Shown here: in pieces, positions 1 to 8,671 of the stretch
Numbering within the stretch: position 1 is the first letter of the stretch
Layout: each line of letters begins with the position of its first letter
Source of the DNA: Desulforhabdus sp. TSK
GTDB lineage: Bacteria; Desulfobacterota; Syntrophobacteria; Syntrophobacterales; Syntrophobacteraceae
Length of the DNA stretch: 36,480 nt
Reading direction: 5' to 3'
Assembly (NCBI RefSeq): GCF_022836495.1
Contig: NZ_BQXM01000046.1
Coordinates: forward strand, 1 to 36,480
Position numbers and translations under genes: made by a program
Notes under the pieces: model-generated
Database searches by the model: none
Seen by the model: the letters and a program-made list of their open reading frames with translations, nothing else
Told to the model about the DNA's origin: nothing

Positions 1-878
1 TCGCTCTTTGCTTCTTCCGGGATGTTGGGTATCTGAATAGTTGCTCTCATGCCCCATATGCATAGCACAAACTGTGTTCTGAAGTCCCGAACTTTTTTAT
101 GCCTACCTACACTTTTTGAGAAGTTACAAAAAATCCAGTCGACGCCCCGATTGAGCTCTCTGTACAGCGCGTTTCTTGAGCCGACATACCCGGTGCCAAT
201 CTGCTGTCCAACCTTCTTGTGCTTCCGAATCAACCCGTCGGTAAACAGCAGGTACTGCCCCGCCAATCCACCGAAGGCATTGGACAGGACGACGGAACTG
301 AGCGACCGGATGTTCAATTCCGCAATGGGCACGCAAGCCGCCCTCGGGACAAAATCAACGGCATGGAACATTTCCAGCTGCAGGGCCATGAAGTGGTAAT
401 CTTCCTCAGGCCGCAGGGATGAAAAGAGCTCCCGCAGCACTCTCTTCTGATGCCCTGGATCGGGATAGGGCTCCCGCTTGATCTCCACCATGAGATGGAT
501 TTTCTTTCCCAAGGCATCGATGACTTCTAAAAGCGAGGGAATAAGAGGAAACGCCGCTTTCAACTCGGCCAGCGAGACCTGGCTGATGGGAAGGGAATCG
601 CCGTAAAGTCTGAGGCAGTCCCTGTCGTGAAACACCACGGGCTGCAGGTCTCGAGTCCAGCGCACATCGAATTCGATCCCCCACACCCCACCGGCGCAGG
701 CCCTCTCAAAAGCCGCCAGGGTGTTTTCCAGGACCGTCACGTTGTCGTGCTCCCCCCGATGGGAAACGATCTTACAGTTCAGAAGGCTTTGGCGCCCAGG
801 GTGGGGCTGAGGCCAAACCGCGTAAAACGCATCGATCATCCCCAGGAGCTTCTTTTTGAGCTTGAATGGCAGCCGCAT
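1..878 (-). CDS. Glycerophosphodiester phosphodiesterase, 3' end beyond window
   Basis: A single frame stays open from an ATG at 878 to the window edge (292 codons seen), so this gene is partial. It should hydrolyse glycerophosphodiesters to glycerol-3-phosphate and an alcohol. The GDPD catalytic signature is complete: His40-Arg41 in SHRGEHDN, the ENT motif at 51-53, Glu69-x-Asp71 in IEFDV, and His84-Asp85 in VVFHDRD. A later VEIKREP segment and the GLIRKHKKVGQQIGTGYV stretch fit the rest of the TIM barrel. A GAGGT Shine-Dalgarno lies just upstream of the ATG. No signal peptide is seen, so it is probably cytoplasmic. The last 35 or so visible residues do not match the family core and may be a C-terminal extension. 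It is divergent from the response regulator, with about 95 bp between them. Confidence 0.85.
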   Translation of the reverse strand, partial: MRLPFKLKKKLLGMIDAFYAVWPQPHPGRQSLLNCKIVSHRGEHDNVTVLENTLAAFERACAGGVWGIEFDVRWTRDLQPVVFHDRDCLRLYGDSLPISQVSLAELKAAFPLIPSLLEVIDALGKKIHLMVEIKREPYPDPGHQKRVLRELFSSLRPEEDYHFMALQLEMFHAVDFVPRAACVPIAELNIRSLSSVVLSNAFGGLAGQYLLFTDGLIRKHKKVGQQIGTGYVGSRNALYRELNRGVDWIFCNFSKSVGRHKKVRDFRTQFVLCIWGMRATIQIPNIPEEAKS

Positions 879-972
879 TGCTACCTCATGAAACGGAGTC
901 GGAGAACATTACCTTTACGCCCTCTTCTCTACTGGATAAAATGTATACACTCTCGGAAGAAGGACGAAAAAA

Positions 973-2367
973 ATGGCAAAACCCTTTTCACCCCTCGTAC
1001 TCGTGGTGGATGACGACGCGGCCCATCGCCTGATGCTGACCACTCTTCTGGAGGAATGGGGCTACCGAGCTCTGGAGGCCGAAGATGGGGCGGCGGCCCT
1101 GGAGGTGGTCCATAAAGGCCCCGTGGATCTGGTCCTCATGGACATGCGCATGCCCCGCATGGACGGGATCGAGGCAACGCGCGCCATATCCCTTTACAAT
1201 CCCGCCATTCCCATCGTCATCATGACCGCCTATTCCTCCATTTCCTCCGCAGTGGATGCTCTGAAGTCCGGAGCCTATGACTATATCACAAAGCCCCTGG
1301 ATTTCGATGCGCTGCAGATGGTGCTTCAGCGCGCCCTGGAGCACACTCAGCTTCAGCAGGAAAACGAAGGCCTGCGCCAACAGCTGGCGCGCCTGCAGGT
1401 ACCGCAAATTTTTGGCCGCAGCCCCGTCATGCAGGAAATGCTGGAGACGGTAGCCCTCGTGGCCCCATCCGACGCGACGGTCCTCATCACTGGCGAGAGC
1501 GGCACCGGCAAGGGACTGGTAGCGCGTGCCATTCACTGCAACAGTCTGCGGGCTCAAAAGCCTTTGGTCGAAGTCAACTGCGCGGCCATCCCCGAAACTC
1601 TCGTGGAATCCGAGCTCTTCGGCCATGAAAAAGGGGCCTTCACGGGAGCCAACCGGCAGCGGCAGGGCCGTTTCGCCCAGGCGAACGGCGGCAGCCTCTT
1701 CCTGGACGAAATTGGGGAACTGAGCCTTTCCATGCAGGCAAAGCTGCTGCGGGTACTCCAGGAGGGAGAAATCCAACGCGTGGGAAGCGACGCGACACTG
1801 CCCGTGGATGTCCGCATTCTGGCGGCCACCAACCGGGATCTCCAGGATATGGTGGCGGAAGGGGCTTTCCGGGAAGATCTCTATTACCGCTTGAATGTCA
1901 TGGCCATCGAAGTCCCGCCCCTCCGGGAGAGGATCGAGGACATCCCGGTTCTGGCCAGGCATTTCTGGGAGGCCTTCGCGGAGAAAAACCGAAAGACCGT
2001 GAAAGGCATCGCTCCCCAGGCCATGGATCTTCTCCTCAAACATGCCTGGCCCGGGAACGTGCGCGAACTGGAAAACGTCATGGAGAGAGCCGTCATTTTG
2101 CTCCGAGGAGAATACATTTCTGAAAAAGAGCTTCCCCTGAGCATCCAGCGGCTGAAGCAAGAGGACACTTCTCCCGGTGAATCGGTGGAGAGGGATTTCG
2201 GGTATTCTGCCGGTGCCACCCTCGCTGAAATGGAAAAGCAGATGATTCGGCAGGCGTTGAAAGAGACGGCGGGTAACAAGAGTGAAACCGCCCGCCGCCT
2301 GGGGATCACCCGGCGCACCCTGCACCTGAAATTGAAGAAGTACCTCCAGGAAGACGACGCGCCGTGA
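973..2367 (+). CDS. Sigma-54-dependent response regulator (NtrC/AtoC/ZraR type)
   Basis: A 464-residue transcription activator with the three standard NtrC-class parts. The receiver domain (about 8-122) has the acidic triad near VVDDD and the phosphoacceptor Asp57 in LVLMDMRMP. The AAA+ domain has the Walker A GESGTGK at 174-180, the sigma-54 contact loop GAFTGA at 221-226, and Walker B in SLFLDEIGEL. The C-terminal Fis-type helix-turn-helix ends in ETARRLGITRRTLHLKLKKY. It would drive open-complex formation at -24/-12 promoters when phosphorylated. No histidine kinase gene lies in the window, so the partner and target genes are unknown. The start is chosen because GAAGAAGGA precedes the ATG. 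It converges on the beta-oxidation operon with a 39-bp gap. Confidence 0.95.
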   Translation: MAKPFSPLVLVVDDDAAHRLMLTTLLEEWGYRALEAEDGAAALEVVHKGPVDLVLMDMRMPRMDGIEATRAISLYNPAIPIVIMTAYSSISSAVDALKSGAYDYITKPLDFDALQMVLQRALEHTQLQQENEGLRQQLARLQVPQIFGRSPVMQEMLETVALVAPSDATVLITGESGTGKGLVARAIHCNSLRAQKPLVEVNCAAIPETLVESELFGHEKGAFTGANRQRQGRFAQANGGSLFLDEIGELSLSMQAKLLRVLQEGEIQRVGSDATLPVDVRILAATNRDLQDMVAEGAFREDLYYRLNVMAIEVPPLRERIEDIPVLARHFWEAFAEKNRKTVKGIAPQAMDLLLKHAWPGNVRELENVMERAVILLRGEYISEKELPLSIQRLKQEDTSPGESVERDFGYSAGATLAEMEKQMIRQALKETAGNKSETARRLGITRRTLHLKLKKYLQEDDAP

Positions 2368-2406
2368 GGTTCTGAAATCCCGGCTTCAAGCGCATTCAAA
2401 TCGCTC

Positions 2407-4452
2407 TCAAGTGCTGGAGAAAACCTTCCCCAGTACTTTGGAGGCAATGCCTTCGAGATCCAGGTAGACCGTAAGCCCCCCCATGAAAAAGGGCCAGCCG
2501 GCTCCCAGAATCATGGCCAGATCCACCTCTCTCGGACTGCTCACCACCTTTTCCGTCAGAATGAGGTCCGTCTCCCGAGCCAGGCTGTACAGGACACGGT
2601 CGCGAATTTCCTCGGCATGAAACGCCTTATTCCCCGTCCTCACCCAGAGCCTCTCCACCTCGGGATCCACTCGCCTGGAGCCGCCTTCCCGGAGGTAGAT
2701 CCCCGCTTTCCGGGCTTCAACCAGTTTCTTGAAATTGGGGCTTACGGGAAAGCGCTCCGATCCGAAGGCCAGGTTCAGGGTTTCCAGGACGTGAAGGGCC
2801 ACTGGAAGCCCCACGAGGGGGAGCAGCTCAAAGGGGGCCATGGGTAGCCCCAGGGCCAGGAGCGCTTCATCCACCTGCTGGAATTCTCCCCCTTCATCCA
2901 CAATGCTCAGGCATTCTGCAAGCATGCGGCTGAGGAGGCGGTTCACCAGGAAAGCAGGGGAATCCTTCACAAGCACTGCCGTCTTTTTGAGCTTACCGGC
3001 CACATCGAAAGCGGTGGCGAGGCTCGATGCATCCGTTTTCCCGGCCTGGACGATTTCCACCAGGGGAAGGACGGCCACGGGATTAAAAAAGTGGAAACCG
3101 ACGACACGCTCCGGGTGCTCCAGGTCCGCAGCCATCTCTGTCAGGCTGAGGGCGGACGTATTGCTGGCCAGAATGGCATCGGGGCGCAACACCCTTTCGG
3201 CATCGGCGAAAACTTGCTTCTTGACTTCCATTTGCTCGAAAACGGCTTCCAGGACGAAATCGCAGTCGGCGAAATCGCGAGCATCCAGGGTGCCGTGGAG
3301 GAGGCTCACGGAGTGGCGCGCCTTGCCCTCGCTCATCCTGCCCCTTTCCACCATCTTTCTGAATTCCCCCGCCACGTAAGCACAGCCTTTATCCAGGAGC
3401 TCCTGCTTCACGTCTTTCATCACCACGGGAACACCCATGCGGTGGATGAACAGGTGAGCCAGCTGTGAAGCCATCAGTCCGGCTCCGATGATGCCCACCT
3501 TTCGAATGGGGCGGGGCGGGGCGTCGGGTACGCCTCTCGGCCGTTTTGCATAACGGTTCACCAGATCGAAGGAATAGAGGGACGCCTTGCACTGCCTCGT
3601 AAGGATGAGGTCTGCAGCCGCCTTGTTTTCCTCTTCGAAGCCCCGCTCCACATCCCAGTTGCAGGCCCCCTCGATGAGCTCCAGCGCCCGGTAGGGGGCG
3701 GGAGCCGCCCCATGCACCCTGCTGTCGACGAAGGCCCTCGCTCCGGCCACCACTTCTCCCAGGCGCCCCGTATCCAGTGCCGGCCTCTCCACGGTGGTCC
3801 TCCCCGCAAGGATATCGAGGAGGAACTGCAGGGACTCATCCAGGAATTCAACCGCGGGAAAAAGCCTGTCGGCCAGCCCGGCTTCAAAGGCCTTCATTCC
3901 GTCCAGCAGGCGGTTCTGACTCAACGCATTGACAATGATGAGCTCGACGGCCTTTTCAGGGCCAAGGAGCTTCGTCCCGAGAGTGCACCCGCCCCAGGCC
4001 GGAACCATTCCCAGGAAGCACTCGGGAAAGCCAATGGCCGCGACAGTGGGAGCCACCGTGCGATAACGACAATAGAGGGCGATCTCGAGGCCTCCTCCCA
4101 GGGCAACCCCGTTGACAGCGGCCAGGGTGGGAAAGGGAAGGTCTCGAATCCTCTGCATGACAGTGTGGCCGAATTTCGCACTCCGGTAACCCTCTTCAAA
4201 GGTCGTGATGGAGGGGAACTGCGAAATGTCTGCACCGGCTGCGAAGGAATAGGGCTTGCCGGTGAGGAGCATTCCCTTCACATCTCCCTCGGCGAGGATA
4301 CGATCCAGGGCCTCGTTGAGGGACATGAGGGCGGCTTCGCTGAAGGTATTGGGCTTCCTGTAATCGTGGCCGTTGTCCATGGTCACGAGAGCGATCTTCC
4401 CCTGAGGAGAATCATAGAAGCGAGGATAAAAGCGCGTGATGGGTTCTGCCAT
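2407..4452 (-). CDS. fadB: FadB/FadJ-like enoyl-CoA hydratase / 3-hydroxyacyl-CoA dehydrogenase
   Basis: Bifunctional beta-oxidation alpha subunit of 681 residues: hydration of enoyl-CoA, then NAD-dependent oxidation of 3-hydroxyacyl-CoA. The N-terminal crotonase half shows the oxyanion segment FAAGADISQF and both catalytic glutamates, in GVALGGGLEIAL and in GFPECFLGMVPAWGG. The dehydrogenase half begins with the Rossmann motif VGIIGAGLMASQLA and carries the catalytic His in VVGFHFFNPVAVLPLVE. An ATG 15 bases further upstream is in frame and overlaps the thiolase stop, but GAGGGGAG sits at ideal spacing only for the ATG used here. It follows the thiolase gene as one operon, and the two products normally form a complex. 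The symbol reflects family resemblance; fadJ would be equally fair. Confidence 0.93.
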   Translation of the reverse strand: MAEPITRFYPRFYDSPQGKIALVTMDNGHDYRKPNTFSEAALMSLNEALDRILAEGDVKGMLLTGKPYSFAAGADISQFPSITTFEEGYRSAKFGHTVMQRIRDLPFPTLAAVNGVALGGGLEIALYCRYRTVAPTVAAIGFPECFLGMVPAWGGCTLGTKLLGPEKAVELIIVNALSQNRLLDGMKAFEAGLADRLFPAVEFLDESLQFLLDILAGRTTVERPALDTGRLGEVVAGARAFVDSRVHGAAPAPYRALELIEGACNWDVERGFEEENKAAADLILTRQCKASLYSFDLVNRYAKRPRGVPDAPPRPIRKVGIIGAGLMASQLAHLFIHRMGVPVVMKDVKQELLDKGCAYVAGEFRKMVERGRMSEGKARHSVSLLHGTLDARDFADCDFVLEAVFEQMEVKKQVFADAERVLRPDAILASNTSALSLTEMAADLEHPERVVGFHFFNPVAVLPLVEIVQAGKTDASSLATAFDVAGKLKKTAVLVKDSPAFLVNRLLSRMLAECLSIVDEGGEFQQVDEALLALGLPMAPFELLPLVGLPVALHVLETLNLAFGSERFPVSPNFKKLVEARKAGIYLREGGSRRVDPEVERLWVRTGNKAFHAEEIRDRVLYSLARETDLILTEKVVSSPREVDLAMILGAGWPFFMGGLTVYLDLEGIASKVLGKVFSST

Positions 4453-4463
4453 GGTATCTCCCC

Positions 4464-5675
4464 TCATTGGTCGTTACGGGACGGATTCCCGTGCGCATAA
4501 AGATTTTCCCAGATGGCGGAGGCTCCCTGCCCCACCCCCACACAAAGGGTCGTGAGCCCATACCGGGCCTGCGGGGAGTCTGCAAAATGATGCAGCAGAT
4601 GCGTTACCAGGCGGGGCCCGGACGCTGCCAGGGGATGTCCGAACGCTATGGCGCCTCCCAGGGGATTGAGCCGCGGGTCATGGGGAATCTCCAGACCGAA
4701 TTCCTTCATAAAGACAAGGCATTGCACCGCAAAGGCTTCATTGAGCTCGATGAAGCTCATGTCTTCCATGGAAAGCCCGGTTTGAGCAAATACCTTATGC
4801 GTAGCGGGTATCGGTCCGTAACCCATGATTTCGGGTGGAACGCCGGCATAGGCATATCCCACGAGCCGCATTCGGGCCTTCACCCCCAGCTCCCGGGCTT
4901 TGTCGGCACTCATGAGGAGGACCCCGCAGGCCCCATCGTTCAACCCGGACGCATTTCCGGCCGTGACTCGCCCTTGTACCCTGAAGGGTGTCTTGAGATC
5001 CTTCAGGGTTTCGAGCGTCGTTTCAGGGCGGGGCTGCTGGTCCCGATCCGCTACGGTCCACCCTTCCCGGGTGTAGACGGTCATGGGGGCGATCATTTTC
5101 CGGATTTTGCCCTCCTGGATGGCGTGGGCGGTCTTCTTCTGGGAATGGCAGGCGTAGGCATCGGCCATTTCCCGCGTGATTTCCGGAAACATGTCGTGCA
5201 GGTTCTCGGCGGTTTTACCCATGACCAAGGCATCTCCAGAGACCAGTTTCTCTGCGAGAAACCTCGGATTGGGGTCCGCCGCGGCACCGATGGGGTGGTG
5301 CCCCATGTGCTCGACTCCGCCGGCAATGGCCACATCGCACACGCCCAGAGCGATTTCCGAAGCAGCGCACGTGATGGCCGTCAGCCCCCCGGCGCACATG
5401 CGATCGACCGAAAAACCCGGACAGGAGGGGGGCAGGCCCGCCAGGAGGGCGGAGGTACGCCCGAGGGTCATTCCCTGGTCCCCTTCCTGAGACGTGGCGC
5501 CCCAGGCATTTTCTTCCACCATGGCCGGCGTCACCTGGGGATTACGCCGCAGCAGCTCCCGTATGACCTTCACCACCATGTCATCGGCACGCGTGAGCCA
5601 GAAAAATCCCTTTTCACCGGCCCGTCCAAATGCGGTTCGAACGCCATCCACCACCACGACATCTCGCAATTTCAT
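4464..5675 (-). CDS. fadA: Acetyl-CoA acyltransferase (thiolase)
   Basis: A 403-residue thiolase, the beta subunit partner of the FadB-like protein, cleaving 3-ketoacyl-CoA with CoA to acetyl-CoA and a shortened acyl-CoA. The nucleophilic cysteine is Cys94 in [11 protein letters not shown]; the general-base His is near 347 in [14 protein letters not shown]; the second Cys is near 378 in [23 protein letters not shown] is the usual NEAF loop. The CVGVGQG motif differs slightly from the common CVGGGQG. The length is normal for the family. The stop codon overlaps an upstream in-frame ATG of the next gene (ATGA), which suggests translational coupling. A TTGACA box upstream could be the operon promoter. 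A fatty-acid degradation role is the default; a synthetic direction or aromatic-acid degradation cannot be excluded. Confidence 0.93.
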   Translation of the reverse strand: MKLRDVVVVDGVRTAFGRAGEKGFFWLTRADDMVVKVIRELLRRNPQVTPAMVEENAWGATSQEGDQGMTLGRTSALLAGLPPSCPGFSVDRMCAGGLTAITCAASEIALGVCDVAIAGGVEHMGHHPIGAAADPNPRFLAEKLVSGDALVMGKTAENLHDMFPEITREMADAYACHSQKKTAHAIQEGKIRKMIAPMTVYTREGWTVADRDQQPRPETTLETLKDLKTPFRVQGRVTAGNASGLNDGACGVLLMSADKARELGVKARMRLVGYAYAGVPPEIMGYGPIPATHKVFAQTGLSMEDMSFIELNEAFAVQCLVFMKEFGLEIPHDPRLNPLGGAIAFGHPLAASGPRLVTHLLHHFADSPQARYGLTTLCVGVGQGASAIWENLYAHGNPSRNDQ

Positions 5676-5739
5676 GAGCGCTTCCTCCCTGTTGACCCGG
5701 CTCCGCGTCCTCCATGCATAGAGAGACGATCATCAAAAA

Positions 5740-5769
5740 TTTCTATGATCCCGCGTGTCTCCCTGTCAA
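5740..5769 (-). promoter_or_regulatory. Possible sigma-70 promoter for the fad operon
   Basis: Read on the minus strand there is a perfect TTGACA, an 18-base spacer and TAGAAA (4 of 6 matches to the -10 box), about 65 bases upstream of the thiolase start. This is a sequence match only. Confidence 0.35.
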
Positions 5770-5832
5770 GCACAATCGTGGCGCAACCGCCGCCGGAGGG
5801 AGTGCCTCCATGAACCAGGGGTTCGATACAAG

Positions 5833-5861
5833 TTGACAAAAGGGCCTGCTTGTTCTCTGAT
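5833..5861 (+). promoter_or_regulatory. Possible sigma-70 promoter for the beta-CASP RNase gene
   Basis: A perfect TTGACA, a 17-base spacer and TCTGAT (4 of 6) end about 63 bases before the start codon. The weak -10 box makes this tentative. Confidence 0.35.
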
Positions 5862-5924
5862 GGCAGGCGGTTGTTGAAGACTTTCCCGATTTGCTCCACA
5901 TCGTTTCATCAAGAAAGGAATGCC

Positions 5925-7550
5925 ATGAAAATCACATGCCTGGGTGCTGCCGGCTGTGTCACCGGCTCCTGTTTTCTTTTGGACAATGGAAAGAAGTATC
6001 TTGTCGACTGCGGTCTTTTTCAGGGGAACAAGAGTCTGGAGGAGATGAACCGCGTGGATTGGAATTTCAATCCCCGGGAGATATCCGCCCTCTTTCTCAC
6101 CCACGCCCACATCGATCACAGCGGGCGTATCCCGAAGCTGGTGAAGGACGGCTTCAAAGGCCGGATTTACACTTCCGTGCCGACAGCGGAGCTCGTCAAA
6201 ATCCTGCTCCTGGATTCGGCCCACATTCAAGAGATGGAAGCCGGCTGGCAAACGCGGAAGAATCGAAGGCGCGGCGGCCCCGATGTCGAACCCCTGTACA
6301 CGGTAGCAGACGCCGAGGCCTGCTTTTCTCAGATTGAAACCATACCGTTTGACGAAATCCTCCCGCTTCACCCTGGATTGAGCGTCCGTTTTCGCAACTC
6401 CGGCCACATCCTCGGGTCTTCCATCCTGGAAGTCTGGACCGGCCCTTCCAGCAGCGCACACAAGGTGGTTTTTTCCGGCGACCTCGGCAAGAAGGATCAG
6501 ATCATCCTCCAGGACCCGCATTCCATATTCAACGCCGATACCCTTTTCATTGAATCCACCTATGGCAATCGCAACCACAAATCCTTCGACGAGAGCATCA
6601 ACGAATTGCTGGAAGCCATCAACTACAGCTATCGCCAGAAGGAAAAGGTGATTATCCCTGCCTTTGCTGTGGAAAGAACCCAGGAAATTCTCTATGTGCT
6701 GGGAGAATTCTTCCGCAAGGGAAAAATCCCCTCCATGCCCGTTTACCTGGACAGCCCCCTCGCCATTGCCGCGACCGAAATCTTCAGAAAAATGAAGCCC
6801 TATTACGATGAAGAAGCCGCTGCCATTGTGGCTCAGGGGGAAGATCCTTTTGACTTTGACGAGCTGATCTACTCCAGGACCTCCGAGGAATCCATCGCCA
6901 TCAATGAAACGCCGGGGCCCGCCATCGTCATCGCGGGGAATGGCATGTGCACGGCGGGCCGCATCAAGCACCATCTCAAGCACAACATCTGGCGGAAAGG
7001 CTCGTCACTGGTGATCGTCGGATTCCAGGCCGAAGGGACCCTCGGCCGGGCCATCATCGAAGGGGCAAATTCCATCAGGATATTCGGCGAAAAACTCCTG
7101 GTGAAAGCCAAGGTCTTCACCATCGGAGGGTTTTCCGCCCATGCCGATCAGCAGGGGCTGCTGCAATGGTTGGAGGATTTTGAAAACCCGGCCACGCAGG
7201 TCTATATGATTCACGGTGAAAAGAGTGTCAGTGAGGGTTTTGCCGCCCTGGTCCGTCAAAAATTGGGATTCGACACCCACGTGCCCGGCATAGGCTCCGT
7301 CATCACCCTGCCGCCCTATGTGGCGGAAGGTGTCCCCGAAGGAATTGAGGTGCCGGAAGAATCAAAATGGGCGGGATACCTGAGGATGCTCCTTCAGAAC
7401 GCCGGAGAGATCAAGGCGTTGTGGGACAAAGCCCCACAGGCCCTCACTCCCCAGATGGAGAAGCAACTGGAAAAGGAGCTTGCAGAATCCCAGAAACGCC
7501 TGAGCCAGCTCCTGGAGAAAGCGAAAAAAGCTGCGGTCGACGCTCGCTGA
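5925..7550 (+). CDS. Metallo-beta-lactamase / beta-CASP RNA-processing nuclease
   Basis: A 541-residue protein of the CPSF73/TTHA0252-like beta-CASP group, presumed to cut RNA as an endo- or exonuclease in the cytoplasm. The N-terminal metal site is THAHIDHSG (HxHxDH); VVFSGDLGKK provides the later metal aspartate. The beta-CASP part includes the SAHAD motif in GGFSAHADQQG and MIHGEKS near the C-terminus. The first strand, MKITCLGAAGCVTGS, is the usual start of the fold. The frame is open 25 codons further upstream, but AAGGAA lies just before this ATG and the family begins here. The last 50 residues are a charged, coiled-coil-like tail. It is a lone plus-strand gene ending at a GC-rich hairpin. 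Confidence 0.92.
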   Translation: MKITCLGAAGCVTGSCFLLDNGKKYLVDCGLFQGNKSLEEMNRVDWNFNPREISALFLTHAHIDHSGRIPKLVKDGFKGRIYTSVPTAELVKILLLDSAHIQEMEAGWQTRKNRRRGGPDVEPLYTVADAEACFSQIETIPFDEILPLHPGLSVRFRNSGHILGSSILEVWTGPSSSAHKVVFSGDLGKKDQIILQDPHSIFNADTLFIESTYGNRNHKSFDESINELLEAINYSYRQKEKVIIPAFAVERTQEILYVLGEFFRKGKIPSMPVYLDSPLAIAATEIFRKMKPYYDEEAAAIVAQGEDPFDFDELIYSRTSEESIAINETPGPAIVIAGNGMCTAGRIKHHLKHNIWRKGSSLVIVGFQAEGTLGRAIIEGANSIRIFGEKLLVKAKVFTIGGFSAHADQQGLLQWLEDFENPATQVYMIHGEKSVSEGFAALVRQKLGFDTHVPGIGSVITLPPYVAEGVPEGIEVPEESKWAGYLRMLLQNAGEIKALWDKAPQALTPQMEKQLEKELAESQKRLSQLLEKAKKAAVDAR

Positions 7551-7567
7551 GAAGCTGTCTGAAAAGT

Positions 7568-7589
7568 CCCTCTCCCCCGAGGGAGAGGG
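7568..7589. terminator. Perfect 9-bp hairpin between convergent genes; dispersed-repeat-like
   Basis: CCCTCTCCC, loop CCGA, then GGGAGAGGG, followed by tcggggtgagg. It sits between the stops of two convergent genes and could terminate both. There is no T-run on the plus strand, so intrinsic termination is uncertain. The arm and flank resemble a family of short dispersed intergenic repeats seen in many bacterial genomes; only one copy was noticed in this window. Confidence 0.5.
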
Positions 7590-7606
7590 TCGGGGTGAGG
7601 CTGAGC

Positions 7607-8401
7607 CTACTTTTGCAGGTACATCTGGATGGAGGAGTGAGCGCCCAGGGGAGCGGCAATGAGATGGTCTTCGATTTTTTGGCCCGTCAAATAATCCGCA
7701 AGCTGGAACTCTGCCCCATCCATGGTGCAAATCTCACCGCCGGCGGCTTTGAGAATGATCTGGGCCGCCGCCAGATCCTGGTAGGAAACATGGGCCAGCA
7801 GAGCCCCTTCCGCGCGTCCCCGCGCCACGTAACAGATGTGAGCCGCGGTACAGCCCAGGTTCCTGATTTTTCCAGGAAAAGAGGAATGATAGTGATTATG
7901 GAAGCGGGAGTAGGTCAATAACAGGCTTTCATTGCTGATTTCGCCCGTCTCGGGGATTTTGATTTCCTCCTGCCCCCAGTAGGCGCTCTGCCCGGCATGA
8001 GCATAAAAAAGGTCTCCCGTCACCGGCATATAAAACACCCCGAAGACCGGCCAGAAATTTTCCAGGAGGGCGAGGGAAATGCCCCAGATGGGGATTCCCG
8101 CCTGGAAATTGGCTACACCGTCCAGGGCATCGTAGATCCAGAGGTAGCCTTTTTCCCCGTGCACATAATCTTCCGACGGCAGTTCCTCCCCGAACACTCC
8201 GTGCTCGGGAAACTGAGCCTGCAGCTCTTTCTTAAAAAAATCCACGAGGTGAAGTTCGGCTTCCGTGACAAGCGCTTCGTCGAACTTCACTTTGGAATTT
8301 CCCCGGCCATAGTAACGAAGGGCCCCGTCGCCTGCGCGCCGAACCGCTTCGATGCCAAACTGACTCAAGTCTTCCATGGCGTGACTCGATATCTCGGTCA
8401 T
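7607..8401 (-). CDS. Inositol-monophosphatase family protein with atypical active-site motif
   Basis: A 264-residue protein of the IMPase/CysQ/FBPase superfamily, which are Mg-dependent sugar-phosphate or nucleotide phosphatases. The GEE glutamates (72-73) and metal aspartates Asp91 and Asp94 are present, and DLAAAQIILKAAGG matches the third metal motif. The core signature reads DALDGVANF where the family normally has DPLDGTxNF. The threonine that helps activate water is therefore Val96, and the usual proline is Ala92. The substrate is unknown; activity could be lowered or altered. AAGGAGGGG precedes the ATG at good spacing. It is monocistronic and converges on the beta-CASP gene. Family membership is secure; function is not. 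Confidence 0.85.
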   Translation of the reverse strand: MTEISSHAMEDLSQFGIEAVRRAGDGALRYYGRGNSKVKFDEALVTEAELHLVDFFKKELQAQFPEHGVFGEELPSEDYVHGEKGYLWIYDALDGVANFQAGIPIWGISLALLENFWPVFGVFYMPVTGDLFYAHAGQSAYWGQEEIKIPETGEISNESLLLTYSRFHNHYHSSFPGKIRNLGCTAAHICYVARGRAEGALLAHVSYQDLAAAQIILKAAGGEICTMDGAEFQLADYLTGQKIEDHLIAAPLGAHSSIQMYLQK

Positions 8402-8671
8402 TTCCCCTCCTTAAAGGTTGCTTTTATGGGCATGAATGATGACGAAGATATTAGCAGAGCATCTAAAGATGGCAATGGAAAATATTCCGCCTCATTCCCG
8501 CCTGCGCGTCATTCATTTCCGCACCGGGAGGGTCCCTTGAATTTCGGCCGTTGGAAATCTATACTTGCTCTCAGTGCCGCTCTGACGAACCGTTGCCGGA
8601 AACGTCCCTGGCTTCGATGATTCCCGAGAAAGTGTGCTCTCCAAAAACCTTTGATGCGAAGCGATAGATGC
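8402..8671. other. Intergenic region before the EamA gene
   Basis: No credible gene is seen here. The stretch holds the upstream region of the divergent IMPase-like gene, the strong promoter match at 8537-8565, and a 16-codon frame (8617-8667) that stops 4 bases before the EamA start codon. Confidence 0.5.
8537..8565 (+). promoter_or_regulatory. Sigma-70-like promoter for the EamA gene
   Basis: TTGAAT, exactly 17 bases, then TATACT: a good -35/-10 pair about 105 bases upstream of the start codon and in the right direction. It is one of the best promoter matches in the window. Confidence 0.55.

Noticed and set aside
1-878. Suspicion that the GDPD gene is frameshifted, because several short frames cover it
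   Set aside because: A hand translation of the minus strand gives one uninterrupted coherent frame to the window edge; the short frames are shadows.
988-2325. 445-codon minus-strand open frame
   Set aside because: Antisense to the sigma-54 regulator, which has complete domains; the frame is a by-product of GC-rich codon use and resembles no protein.
4467-5813. 448-codon plus-strand open frame
   Set aside because: Antisense to the intact thiolase gene; low-complexity Gly/His/Arg-rich text with no family resemblance.
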